DNA from: Streptomyces sp. SAJ15
GTDB taxonomy: Bacteria; Actinomycetota; Actinomycetes; Streptomycetales; Streptomycetaceae
Direction: 5' to 3'
Length of the DNA stretch: 64,000 nucleotides
Assembly (NCBI RefSeq): GCF_007595705.1
Contig: NZ_NISY01000012.1
Coordinates: 144,441 to 208,440, forward strand
Shown here piece by piece: positions 52,966 through 60,486 of the stretch. Numbering within the stretch: position 1 is the first letter of the stretch; each line of letters opens with the position of its first letter. Below the pieces are notes generated by a model. It was not told the origin of the DNA. It saw nothing but the letters and a program-made list of their open reading frames with translations, and did not search any database. Position numbers and translations under genes: made by a program.

Positions 52966-54633
52966 CTAACCCGCGGGTCGGGTCTGCGCGGCGCCGAGCG
53001 GCCGCGGTGCCGCGCCGTCCGCGGCCGAACGCCGTCGCTCCGGCGCCCCGCCGGGGCGGCCCGGCCGCGCCGGTACGGGGGTGTCCGCGTGCTCCGTCGC
53101 GGCGAGGTCCGCGGCGGAGGGGACCAGCGGGAGCGGCTCGCCCGGCTCCAGGTCCGGGTCGTCGACAGCGAAGGTGCGCACCCGGCCGGGCGCCGACCAG
53201 GGCTTTTCAAAGCGGACGGTGACCCGACCGACGCCGCTTCCCTGCACCCAGCCCGGCCCGTACTCCGCGTGCCGCACGTCCAGACCGGGCAGCCAGCGCC
53301 GGGGCGGGGTCTCCTCAGCGCCTTGGAGGCGCTCCCCCGCCGCGCCGTGGCCCGCCGCGGGGCCGACCGGTGTCCCGGTCCCGCCGGCGTCGCGCGGGGC
53401 GCTCACGGAGGCGCCAGGGACGCCGGAGGCGCCGGCAGCGTGCGCCGCCCCCGGGCCGGTCCCGGCGAGAGCCGGCTGATCCCCCTGCCCCGCCGCGGCC
53501 GCCGCGACGGCCCCGGCGGACGCGATGGCCCCGGCGGCCTCGGCGGCCTGCGCGGCGTGGGCGGCCTGGGCGAAGAGGTCCTCCTGTGTGTAGTCGGCGA
53601 GGCCGCTGACGCCGACCCCCAGCAGCCGCACCCCCGCGGTGGTGTCGACCTGCTCGATCAGCCGCGCCGCCGCCTCCCGCACCACCGCCGGGTCGTCCGT
53701 GGGCCCGCGCAGCGTCTCGGAGCGGGTGAGCGTGGAGAAGTCATAGCGTCGCACCTTGATCACGACGGTCCGGCCGGAGCGGCCGGCCCCGCGCAGCCGC
53801 TCCACACACCGGCCGGCCAGCCGGGCCAGCTCCAGCTCGATCCGCACCCGGTCGGTGACGTCGACGTCGAAGGTGTCCTCCACCGAGACGGACTTGGTGT
53901 CCCGCTCAGCGACGACCGGACGGTCGTCCCGGCCGTTCGCCATCGCGTACAGCGACGCGCCGTGGGCCTTGCCCAGCAGTCGCACCAGCTCCGCCTCGCC
54001 CGCCTCGCGCGTCTCGGCGACGGTGTGGATCCCCAGGCGGCGCAGGGCCTCCGCGGTCGCCGGGCCCACCCCGGGCAGGGTGCGCACCGTCATCGGCCCG
54101 AGCAGCTCCCACTCGGTCCCCGGCTCGATCACCACCAGGCCGTCCGGCTTGGCCTGCTCCGAGGCGATCTTGGCCAGCATCTTCGAGCCCGCGAGCCCCA
54201 CCGAGCCGGTCAGGCCGGTGGCGGCGTGGATGTCGGCGCGCAGCCGCTCGCCCACCGCCCGGGCGGACGCCGTGTCGGCCACGGCCGCGTCCCCCGCCTC
54301 CAGGTCCACGAACGCCTCGTCCAGGCTGAGCGGCTCCACCAGCGGGGAGAGCCGGCCGAGCAACCCCATGACGATGTCGCTCACCTGGCGGTAGACCGTG
54401 AAGCGCGGGGTGAGGTAGGCGGCGTTGGGGCAGAGCCGGCGGGCCTGGGCCATGGCCATCGCCGAGTGCACCCCGAAGACCCGCGCCTCGTACGAGGCGG
54501 TGGCCACCACACCGCGCGGCCCCAGCCCTCCGACGATCACCGGCTTTCCGCGCAGGCTCGGCTTGGCCGCCTGCTCCGCCGAAGCGTAGAAGGCGTCCAT
54601 GTCCAGATGCAGGATCGTCGGCGCGTCCCTCAC
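52966..54633 (-). CDS. dinB: DNA polymerase IV (Y-family), with Ala/Gly-rich insertion
   Basis: This is a 555-residue translesion polymerase. The catalytic acids are in LHLDMDAFYASAEQ and SLDEAFVD (motifs around residues 8 and 103). Palm, fingers and thumb (GVGPATAEALRRLGI) follow, then the little-finger domain ending about residue 350. Residues 350-430 are low-complexity Ala/Gly/Thr. The C-terminal 120 residues (WLPGLDVRHAEYGPGWVQGSGVGRVTVRFE, in blocks) form an extra domain. Such extended DinB proteins are common in streptomycetes. Beta-clamp binding is expected but no clear motif was found. Confidence 0.92.
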   Translation of the reverse strand: MRDAPTILHLDMDAFYASAEQAAKPSLRGKPVIVGGLGPRGVVATASYEARVFGVHSAMAMAQARRLCPNAAYLTPRFTVYRQVSDIVMGLLGRLSPLVEPLSLDEAFVDLEAGDAAVADTASARAVGERLRADIHAATGLTGSVGLAGSKMLAKIASEQAKPDGLVVIEPGTEWELLGPMTVRTLPGVGPATAEALRRLGIHTVAETREAGEAELVRLLGKAHGASLYAMANGRDDRPVVAERDTKSVSVEDTFDVDVTDRVRIELELARLAGRCVERLRGAGRSGRTVVIKVRRYDFSTLTRSETLRGPTDDPAVVREAAARLIEQVDTTAGVRLLGVGVSGLADYTQEDLFAQAAHAAQAAEAAGAIASAGAVAAAAAGQGDQPALAGTGPGAAHAAGASGVPGASVSAPRDAGGTGTPVGPAAGHGAAGERLQGAEETPPRRWLPGLDVRHAEYGPGWVQGSGVGRVTVRFEKPWSAPGRVRTFAVDDPDLEPGEPLPLVPSAADLAATEHADTPVPARPGRPGGAPERRRSAADGAAPRPLGAAQTRPAG

Positions 54634-54792
54634 ACCTCAGATGCTGCCGCATGCCACTGACATTCGAACGTAGGCGTCCTCGGGGCGCGTGCGCCGACGG
54701 CGCGCCGAGTGGCCGGAGTGACCCGGGAGCGAGAGCTCGGAGCGGGGCAGTCCGGGGCGCCGCCGGCTTGTCGCGCGGTCCCCGCGCGGGGC

Positions 54793-54889
54793 GTGTCAGC
54801 CCGCGCGGGCGGCGGGGGCGTGTCAGCCCGCGCGGGCGGCGGGGGCGTGTCAGCCCGCGCGGGCGGCGGGGGCGTGTCAGCCCGCGCGG
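54793..54889. repeat. Four 27-bp tandem repeats at the 3' end of the MerR gene
   Basis: Units of 27 bases start at 54793, 54820 and 54847; a partial copy runs 54874-54889. Each unit carries TGTCAGCCCGCGCGGGC, which in the leftward direction reads GCCCGCGCGGGCTGACA. The TGA of the fourth copy is the MerR stop codon, and the others repeat it downstream. GCCCGCGCGGGC is a perfect 12-bp palindrome in each, giving a row of identical hairpins after the gene. Confidence 0.85.
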
Positions 54890-55494
54890 TTGCGGCGCCG
54901 CGCGAGTTCGTCGGCGGGATTGGGACGCACCAGCGTCTCGCCCGTGTCCGCCCGCTCGCCATGCAGCTGGGAGAGGGCCGCCTCCACATCGCGCCAGACG
55001 ACGCCGACCGCGATCCCGAAGACGCCCTGGCCACCCTGGAGCAGCTCGACGACCTCGTCCGGGGAGGTGCATTCGTAGACGGTGGCGCCATCGCTCATCA
55101 GCGTCATGCGCGCCAGGTCGTCCAGCCCGCGGGTGCGCAGGTGCTGGACGGCGGTGCGGATGTTCTGCAGCGAGACCCCGGTGTCCAGCAACCTCTTGAC
55201 GATCTTGAGGACGACGACATCCCGGAAGCTGTAGAGCCGCTGGGTCCCCGACCCGTACGCGGGGCGCACGCTCGGCTCCACGAGCCCGGTGCGCGCCCAG
55301 TAGTCCAACTGGCGGTAGGTGATACCCGCCGCCGCACAGGCGGTCGGTCCGCGGTATCCGATCAGATCGGCGGAGCCCTCCGGGTCCGCGGCGCGCTGTG
55401 CCGCGACCCGATGCCGGGGCGTCGATTCCGCCGCCGCGCCCCTGCCGAGCGGATACGGACCGCCGGCCGCCGTGCCGTCGCCGGTGCTTCTCAC
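54877..55494 (-). CDS. MerR-family regulator with coiled C-terminal half
   Basis: This is 205 residues from GTG 55494 (GGAGG upstream). The MerR HTH is ITYRQLDYWARTGLVEPSVRPAYGSGTQRLYSFRDVVVLK (in blocks, about residue 55), then the dimerisation helix. The C-terminus ends RRNRAG and is encoded in the 27-bp repeat tract. It corresponds in position to M. tuberculosis Rv1830. It lies 178 bases downstream of the BFN gene. No metal-binding Cys occurs, so the effector is unknown. Confidence 0.88.
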   Translation of the reverse strand: MRSTGDGTAAGGPYPLGRGAAAESTPRHRVAAQRAADPEGSADLIGYRGPTACAAAGITYRQLDYWARTGLVEPSVRPAYGSGTQRLYSFRDVVVLKIVKRLLDTGVSLQNIRTAVQHLRTRGLDDLARMTLMSDGATVYECTSPDEVVELLQGGQGVFGIAVGVVWRDVEAALSQLHGERADTGETLVRPNPADELARRRNRAG

Positions 55495-55672
55495 GCCGAC
55501 CTCCGTCCTTGACCTGCCCTGTCGACGGTAGGCAGTCGCCCGGGGTGCGTCAACGATCGCCACACTCGGCACGCCGAGTGATAATCACCCTGAGAGTGGT
55601 TTCCCGTGACCGGTGCGCGGGAAGGGCTGACCGAATGCGCTGACGCCTACCGAGCGACGACCGCCGTCGGGC

Positions 55673-56146
55673 TCACTGGCTGCTGGTTCCGAAGTCCTCC
55701 GGCGAGATCTGGTCGAGGAACTCGCGGAACTTCTCCACCTCGTCCTCCTGCTCGTCCGGAATGGCGATGCCCGCGTCGTCGAGCACCCCGTCGCTGCCGT
55801 AGATCGGCGTCCCGGTGCGCAGCGCCAGCGCTATGGCGTCGGACGGCCGGGCACTGACCTCGACTCCGCTGGCGAACACCAGCTCCGCGTAGAAGACGCC
55901 CTCGCGCAGGTCGGTGATCCTGACCTCGGTGAGCCGCTGACCCACCGCCTCGAGCACGTCCTTGAACAGATCATGGGTCAGCGGGCGCGCGGGCGCCATC
56001 CCCTGCTGGGCGAAGGCGATCGCGGTCGCCTCGCCTGGACCGATCCAGATAGGGAGGTAACGATCGCCTCCCACTTCACGCAGAAGCACGATCGGCTGGT
56101 TTGAGGGCATTTCCACCCGGACACCCACGACGTCGAGCTCGTTCAC
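55673..56146 (-). CDS. Bifunctional nuclease (BFN) domain protein
   Basis: This is 157 residues of the BFN/DUF151 family: NELDVVGVRVEMPSNQPIVLLREVGGDRYLPIWIGPGEATAIAFAQQG (in blocks), VFYAELVFASGVEVSARPSDAIALALRTGTPIYG. The conserved DALALALR-type motif is SARPSDAIALALR. It lies in the same relative place as Rv1829 next to Rv1828 and Rv1830 in mycobacteria. Nuclease activity is known for family members, but its cellular role is not settled. Confidence 0.92.
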   Translation of the reverse strand: MNELDVVGVRVEMPSNQPIVLLREVGGDRYLPIWIGPGEATAIAFAQQGMAPARPLTHDLFKDVLEAVGQRLTEVRITDLREGVFYAELVFASGVEVSARPSDAIALALRTGTPIYGSDGVLDDAGIAIPDEQEDEVEKFREFLDQISPEDFGTSSQ

Positions 56147-56199
56147 ACAGCAACCCTAGGACGTGCCCGGCCGGTTTGGATAGTCGGGCCCGCATTCGG

Positions 56200-56967
56200 T
56201 CAGCTCGGTCGGGCCCGCAGGGCGCACTGGACCAGGGCCGCGTGCAGCCGGACTGACAGCGCGGCGATTTCCCTGGCGGTGGCCTCCGCATGGGCCCTGG
56301 TCTGCGGATTCCGGTGCAGTCGCAGCGGCGCGACCACCTGTTCGACCAGTCCGGCCTCGCGTTCGGCCGCCGCCTTCACCGCGCGCAGATGGCGCGGCTC
56401 CAGGCCGAAACGGCCGAGATCCGCCACCAGCTTGGCGACCGTCACCGCGTCGGCGTCATACGCCCCGTCCACGGCGGGGCCGATCAGGCCGTACGACTCC
56501 CACTCGGCCAGCTCGCCCTCGCCCACCTCGGCGGCGGCCAGCAGCTCGGCGCGGCCCACCCGGGCCGCGGTGCGGCCGTCGGCCGTGGCCCCGGCGTCCC
56601 CGCTCAGCCCGTCGATCACGTCGAGCAGCTCGCCCGACGGGGCCGGGGAGACCACCGGGTAGGGCACCCCCTCGCCCCGCGCCAGGGCGTCGAGATGCTC
56701 CCGGATGACCTTCAGCGGCAGATAGTGGTCACGCTGCATGCGCAGGATGTAACCGAGCCGCTCCACGTCCTCCGGGCTGAACTTGCGGTATCCGGACGGC
56801 GTCCGCTGCGGCTCCACCAGCCCCTCCGCCTCCAGGAAGCGGATCTTGGAGATGGTGACTTCGGGAAACTCGTCCCGCAGCTGATTGAGCACCGTGCCGA
56901 TGCTCATCAGCCGACGGGCCGAGGCGGCGGTGCCCGATCCGGCACCGCCCGGTGATGAGTGCAGCAT
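56200..56967 (-). CDS. ftsR: FtsR-like MerR regulator
   Basis: This is 255 residues. The MerR HTH is VTISKIRFLEAEGLVEPQRTPSGYRKFSPEDVERLGYILRMQRDHYLPL (in blocks, about residues 38-85), then the long C-terminal domain typical of FtsR. In Corynebacterium FtsR controls ftsZ; in mycobacteria the orthologue is Rv1828. It lies 28 bases downstream of the GarA-like gene, as in that cluster. ATG 56967 is used. Confidence 0.85.
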   Translation of the reverse strand: MLHSSPGGAGSGTAASARRLMSIGTVLNQLRDEFPEVTISKIRFLEAEGLVEPQRTPSGYRKFSPEDVERLGYILRMQRDHYLPLKVIREHLDALARGEGVPYPVVSPAPSGELLDVIDGLSGDAGATADGRTAARVGRAELLAAAEVGEGELAEWESYGLIGPAVDGAYDADAVTVAKLVADLGRFGLEPRHLRAVKAAAEREAGLVEQVVAPLRLHRNPQTRAHAEATAREIAALSVRLHAALVQCALRARPS

Positions 56968-56995
56968 GGACGCCTTACCTCGGATGCCGTTGACC

Positions 56996-57745
56996 TCAGA
57001 TGCCGACGCCCCGCTGGCTCGCGAAGAAGACCAGCCGGTACTTACCGATCTGCACCTCGTCGCCGTTGTGCAGCTGGACCGCGTCGATCGCCTCCCGGTT
57101 GACGTACGTCCCGTTGAGGCTGCCGACGTCGGCGACGGTGAACAGACCGTCCGCGCCACGACGGAACTCCACATGACGCCGCGAGACGGTCACGTCGTCC
57201 AGGAAGATGTCGCTCTGCGGGTGACGACCTGCCGTGGTCAGGTCGCCGTCCAGCAGGAAGCGGCTTCCCGAGTTCGGACCCCGGCGCACCACCAGCAGGG
57301 CGGAGCCCGACGGCAGCGCCTCCACCGCGGCCTGCGCCTCCGGGGAGAGCGACGGCAGCGGCGTCTGGCCGGTGACCTCGGAGTCGTACGCCTCCAGGCC
57401 GGAGATCGAAATGGTGGAGGTGGTCTCCGACGCGCGCTCGGGGCTGACCCCTCCGCGCAGCGGCGCGCCGCAGTTGGAGCAGAAGCGGCTCGTCTCCGCG
57501 TTCCGATTGCCGCAGCGGGTGCAGACGGCCACGCCGTATCCGGCGCCGGGCGCGGCCGGACCTCCGGAGCCTATGGGAGCGGCCCCGGCGGCACCGCCGG
57601 CCTGGCCCCCGATCTGATCGCGGAACAGCGGTCGCTGCTCCTCATGGGCGCCGCCCTCCGCGGAGCCCGCGGCACGGTGACGGGCGGTGCCGCCGGCACC
57701 GTCCTGGCGTGCGCTCTTGCCGAACAATTTCCCGAACAACTTCAC
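56996..57745 (-). CDS. garA: GarA-like FHA-domain protein with zinc ribbon
   Basis: This is 249 residues. A membrane-free N-terminus (KLFGKLFGKSA) is followed by a zinc ribbon with C75, C78, C89 and C92 (CTRCGN ... CSNCGAPL). The phosphorylation-like motif ERASETTSTISIS (about 103-113) precedes the FHA domain (AGRHPQSDIFLDDVTVSRRHVEF, residues about 160-245, with the Arg and Ser of the phosphothreonine site). In mycobacterial GarA an ETTS Thr is phosphorylated by PknB/PknG and the FHA domain then self-binds, controlling glutamate metabolism. The zinc ribbon is extra. GTG 57745 is chosen. Confidence 0.85.
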   Translation of the reverse strand: MKLFGKLFGKSARQDGAGGTARHRAAGSAEGGAHEEQRPLFRDQIGGQAGGAAGAAPIGSGGPAAPGAGYGVAVCTRCGNRNAETSRFCSNCGAPLRGGVSPERASETTSTISISGLEAYDSEVTGQTPLPSLSPEAQAAVEALPSGSALLVVRRGPNSGSRFLLDGDLTTAGRHPQSDIFLDDVTVSRRHVEFRRGADGLFTVADVGSLNGTYVNREAIDAVQLHNGDEVQIGKYRLVFFASQRGVGI

Positions 57746-57947
57746 GGGCGATTCCCCTTGACCGAAACAGACCCGCCCGTGGGGCAGGACAAACCCTCGA
57801 TGTAACCCTCGATGCACACACCGGCCGACCCGGACACCTTCACAACGTCCGTGACCGTCAGACAGTTTCCACCACGCACCACCGATCCGGTGCGCCGACC
57901 CCCCACTACCGTGCGCCCGGGACCCATGATCGCCATCCTCTCCTGCC

Positions 57948-58985
57948 TCACTCCGATGACGACCGAGCGTAGTCAGGGCGATTCGCCGGCCGCAAGGCAT
58001 CCACGACGATCTTCTGAGACCGTTCCACATCCACGCTGGCCTGCTCCTTTTCCAGAGTCTGCACCACGCCGCCCGGGATGTTCAGCGCGGGCTCCAGGTC
58101 CTCGGGCTTGCCGATGACCTTGAACACGTACGGTTGCGTCACTTTCCGTCCATCGATCTCCACGCCGCCGTCGGCGTCCGCGAAGTAGCTGTCCGCGACC
58201 ACTCGTACGTCGTTGACCTGGATCGCCTCGGCTCCTGCGGCGCGCAGCTCCTGGATGGCGTCCAGCAACATGTCGGCCTCCACCGCCCCGGAGCGGTCGT
58301 TGATGGTGACCTCGATGCCCGGCCCCTGGGCGCCCACGGTGCCCGCGAGGATGCCGAGCTGCTGCTCCTTCTGGCGCGTCTGCTTACGGGCCTCCTCCGC
58401 CTGGTCGGTGCTGGTCTCCAGCTCGCGCTTCTGGTCCTCCAGCCGCGTCTTCTCCGCCTCCAGCCGCTGGGTGCGGTTGTCCAGCTCGTCGAGGATGCGT
58501 ACCAGGTCCTCCTGGCGCGCACCACGCAGCACACTGCTCTCGCTGGTGGACCGTACCTGAATGGCGAGCCCCAGACCGAGCACGAACAGCAGTGCGGCGG
58601 CGATGAGTTGGGCACGGGTGAGCCGCGGCGGCCACAACCCCCTGACAAGCCGCTGGCGGCCGGTCATGGGGGGCGTCGGCGTCGGGCGGGGTCCGCCGGG
58701 AGCGGCGCCCGGTGGCGAGCCCTCCGGCTCCTCCGGGGGCTCGCTCGGCGACCCGATGTCCTCACCGGACCCATCGTCCCCACGCGTCCCGTTTCCCGGG
58801 GTCTTGTCCTTCGAGGCGCTCGGCTCCTCGGGCGCGCTCTCGGCCGCGCGCTCCGGCCCCTCCCGCTCCCCGTCGCCGCCATCGGCGGTGGGTGCTTCGG
58901 GGCGCTCGTCCGCACGCCCGTCGGGACGCGCGTCGGAAGGCCGTTCGGGGCGCTCGTTCTTCTCCGGGGTGTCGTCTCCGCTCAT
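57948..58985 (-). CDS. DUF881 protein with disordered N-terminus and one membrane helix
   Basis: This is 345 residues. Residues 1-105 are an Asp/Glu/Pro/Gly-rich cytoplasmic arm. A membrane helix is at about 115-133 (LIAAALLFVLGLGLAIQVRS). A coiled coil (ELDNRTQRLEAEKTRLEDQKREL) and the DUF881 domain (GAVEADMLLDAIQELRAAGAEAIQVNDVRVV) follow. It corresponds to Rv1825. The DUF881-Sbp-DUF881 set is thought to act in cell-envelope growth or division, but its role is not established. It overlaps sbp's stop region by proximity (5 bases). Confidence 0.85.
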   Translation of the reverse strand: MSGDDTPEKNERPERPSDARPDGRADERPEAPTADGGDGEREGPERAAESAPEEPSASKDKTPGNGTRGDDGSGEDIGSPSEPPEEPEGSPPGAAPGGPRPTPTPPMTGRQRLVRGLWPPRLTRAQLIAAALLFVLGLGLAIQVRSTSESSVLRGARQEDLVRILDELDNRTQRLEAEKTRLEDQKRELETSTDQAEEARKQTRQKEQQLGILAGTVGAQGPGIEVTINDRSGAVEADMLLDAIQELRAAGAEAIQVNDVRVVADSYFADADGGVEIDGRKVTQPYVFKVIGKPEDLEPALNIPGGVVQTLEKEQASVDVERSQKIVVDALRPANRPDYARSSSE

Positions 58986-58990
58986 CGGCC

Positions 58991-59323
58991 TCACGCCCGG
59001 AAGACGTGCCGGCGGATCGCGGCAGCGTTGGAGAAGATGCGGATGCCGAGGACCACCACGACGCCGGTGGACAACTGGGCGCCGACGCCGAGTTTGTCGC
59101 CGAGGAAGACGATCAGCGCCGCCACCACCACGTTCGACAGGAACGACACCACGAAGACCTTGTCGTCGAAGATCCCGTCCAGCATCGCCCTGAGGCCGCC
59201 GAACACCGCGTCCAGTGCCGCGACGACGGCGATCGGCAGATAGGGCTCGACCACCGTCGGCACCACCGGGCGGACCACCAGCCCGACGACGACTCCCACG
59301 ATGAGGCCCAAAACGGCGATCAC
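58991..59323 (-). CDS. Small basic membrane protein (Sbp, DUF1290)
   Basis: This is a 110-residue membrane protein with three hydrophobic helices (IAVLGLIVGVVVGLVVRP, then AVVAALDAVFGGLRAMLDG and VVVAALIVFLGDKLG). It is the Sbp family, homologous in place to Rv1824. It lies between two DUF881 genes (5 bases and a 4-base overlap), so the three are co-translated. A role with division or envelope proteins is suspected. Confidence 0.9.
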   Translation of the reverse strand: MIAVLGLIVGVVVGLVVRPVVPTVVEPYLPIAVVAALDAVFGGLRAMLDGIFDDKVFVVSFLSNVVVAALIVFLGDKLGVGAQLSTGVVVVLGIRIFSNAAAIRRHVFRA

Positions 59324-60252
59324 GATGTGCCTGTGCCCTTCCCTGTGTCGGAGCCGCCCTTCCCGGCGGCACCGCCGATCGGCTCTGCGGTACGTACGAT
59401 CAGACTCGGCGCGACCGGCAGCCGGACCTCGTCCTGGGCGGAAATGCTCGCGCGGATCCCGTAGTTCTCCCGCAACACGTGCAGGTACTGCCCGTCGGCA
59501 CTGTCCTGGAAAGCGGTGCTCAGCCGCTCACCGTCCCCCACCGCGAGCACCGTATACGGTGGCACCAGTGGTTTGTTGTCGACCAGTATGGCGTCACCGG
59601 CGGCCCTGATCGCCGACAGCGAGGTCAGCCGCTGTCCGTTGATCGCGATGGCCTCCGCCCCCGACTCCCACAAACCGTTGACGACCCGTTGCATATCGCG
59701 GTCGCGCACCCGGCCGGTGTCGGAGAAACCGGTACTCTCGCGCGGTCCCCCACCGCCCTGATCGGCCTGTTTCGCGTCGTTGATGACCAGTTTGACCCCG
59801 CGGCCGGTCACCTCGGTGGCACCGGCCAGCAGCGCCACCACCTCGCTCTTCTCCCGGCTGGGCTCGTCCAGCGCCTTGCGCTGCATCTCCCCGACCTCGT
59901 CGCGGAGCGCGTCGACGCTCTCCTCGAGCGCGTCGACGTCGGAGGTCTCCGTCTCGATCCGGTTCACCAGTTCCTGACGCTCCTTGGCGAGCGTCGGAGC
60001 CGATATCCGCGCCTGCACCGCGCCGATGGTGACGATGCCCGCCGCCAGCACCAGCCCCGCGGCCAGCGCGAGCTTGGCCTGCAGGGTACGGGGCAGACCC
60101 CGCTCACCCGCGGCCGAGCGCCGCGCCGCCGCCTCGGCGTAGCCGTCGTCGAGACTGTGGTCCATCACATTGGTCAGCAGCGACATGGAGGCGTCGGGGC
60201 GCGGGCGCGCGTATGGCGAGGCGGTGCTCCGATCGGGGGGCTGCTGCGACAT
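59320..60252 (-). CDS. DUF881 protein, upstream copy
   Basis: This is 310 residues. A short cytoplasmic arm, a membrane helix at about 75-95 (LALAAGLVLAAGIVTIGAV), a coiled coil (ELVNRIETETSDVDALEESVDALRDEVGEMQRK) and the DUF881 fold (VRDRDMQRVVNGLWESGAEAIAINGQRL) follow. It corresponds to Rv1823. ATG 60252 is preferred over 60261. It leads the DUF881-Sbp-DUF881-FHA-FtsR operon, with the promoter in the 234-base gap upstream. Confidence 0.87.
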   Translation of the reverse strand: MSQQPPDRSTASPYARPRPDASMSLLTNVMDHSLDDGYAEAAARRSAAGERGLPRTLQAKLALAAGLVLAAGIVTIGAVQARISAPTLAKERQELVNRIETETSDVDALEESVDALRDEVGEMQRKALDEPSREKSEVVALLAGATEVTGRGVKLVINDAKQADQGGGGPRESTGFSDTGRVRDRDMQRVVNGLWESGAEAIAINGQRLTSLSAIRAAGDAILVDNKPLVPPYTVLAVGDGERLSTAFQDSADGQYLHVLRENYGIRASISAQDEVRLPVAPSLIVRTAEPIGGAAGKGGSDTGKGTGTS

Positions 60253-60450
60253 GCCGCACATCGTCGCACGTCGGGGCCGCCGTCTCCCAATGGCCCCACC
60301 GGCGCGCCGGATCCGCCCGCCGGAAGACGCCGCCCGGGCGCCCGGGCCCGGCCCGTGGCCGCCCCCTCGGCCGCGCCCGCCCTCAGACCCCCTCGCGGCC
60401 TCCGCGCACGGCTGCCACGGCGCCTCGCCGCCGAGGCGGGAGGGGCGCAC

Positions 60451-60476
60451 GGGGCCGGCGATACGCCGCCGGCCCC
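60451..60476. terminator. Hairpin between the nucleotidyltransferase and DUF881 genes
   Basis: GGGGCCGGCG at 60451-60460 pairs with CGCCGGCCCC at 60467-60476 around a 6-base loop, about 10 bases past the nucleotidyltransferase stop at 60487. It ends that transcript before the DUF881 operon. A second short inverted repeat CGCCTC/GAGGCG precedes it. Confidence 0.6.
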
Positions 60477-60486
60477 GATGCCCGGA

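Noticed and set aside
54793..54889. A CRISPR array from the 27-bp repeats
   Set aside because: Units abut without spacers and carry coding/stop sequence; no cas genes are in the window.
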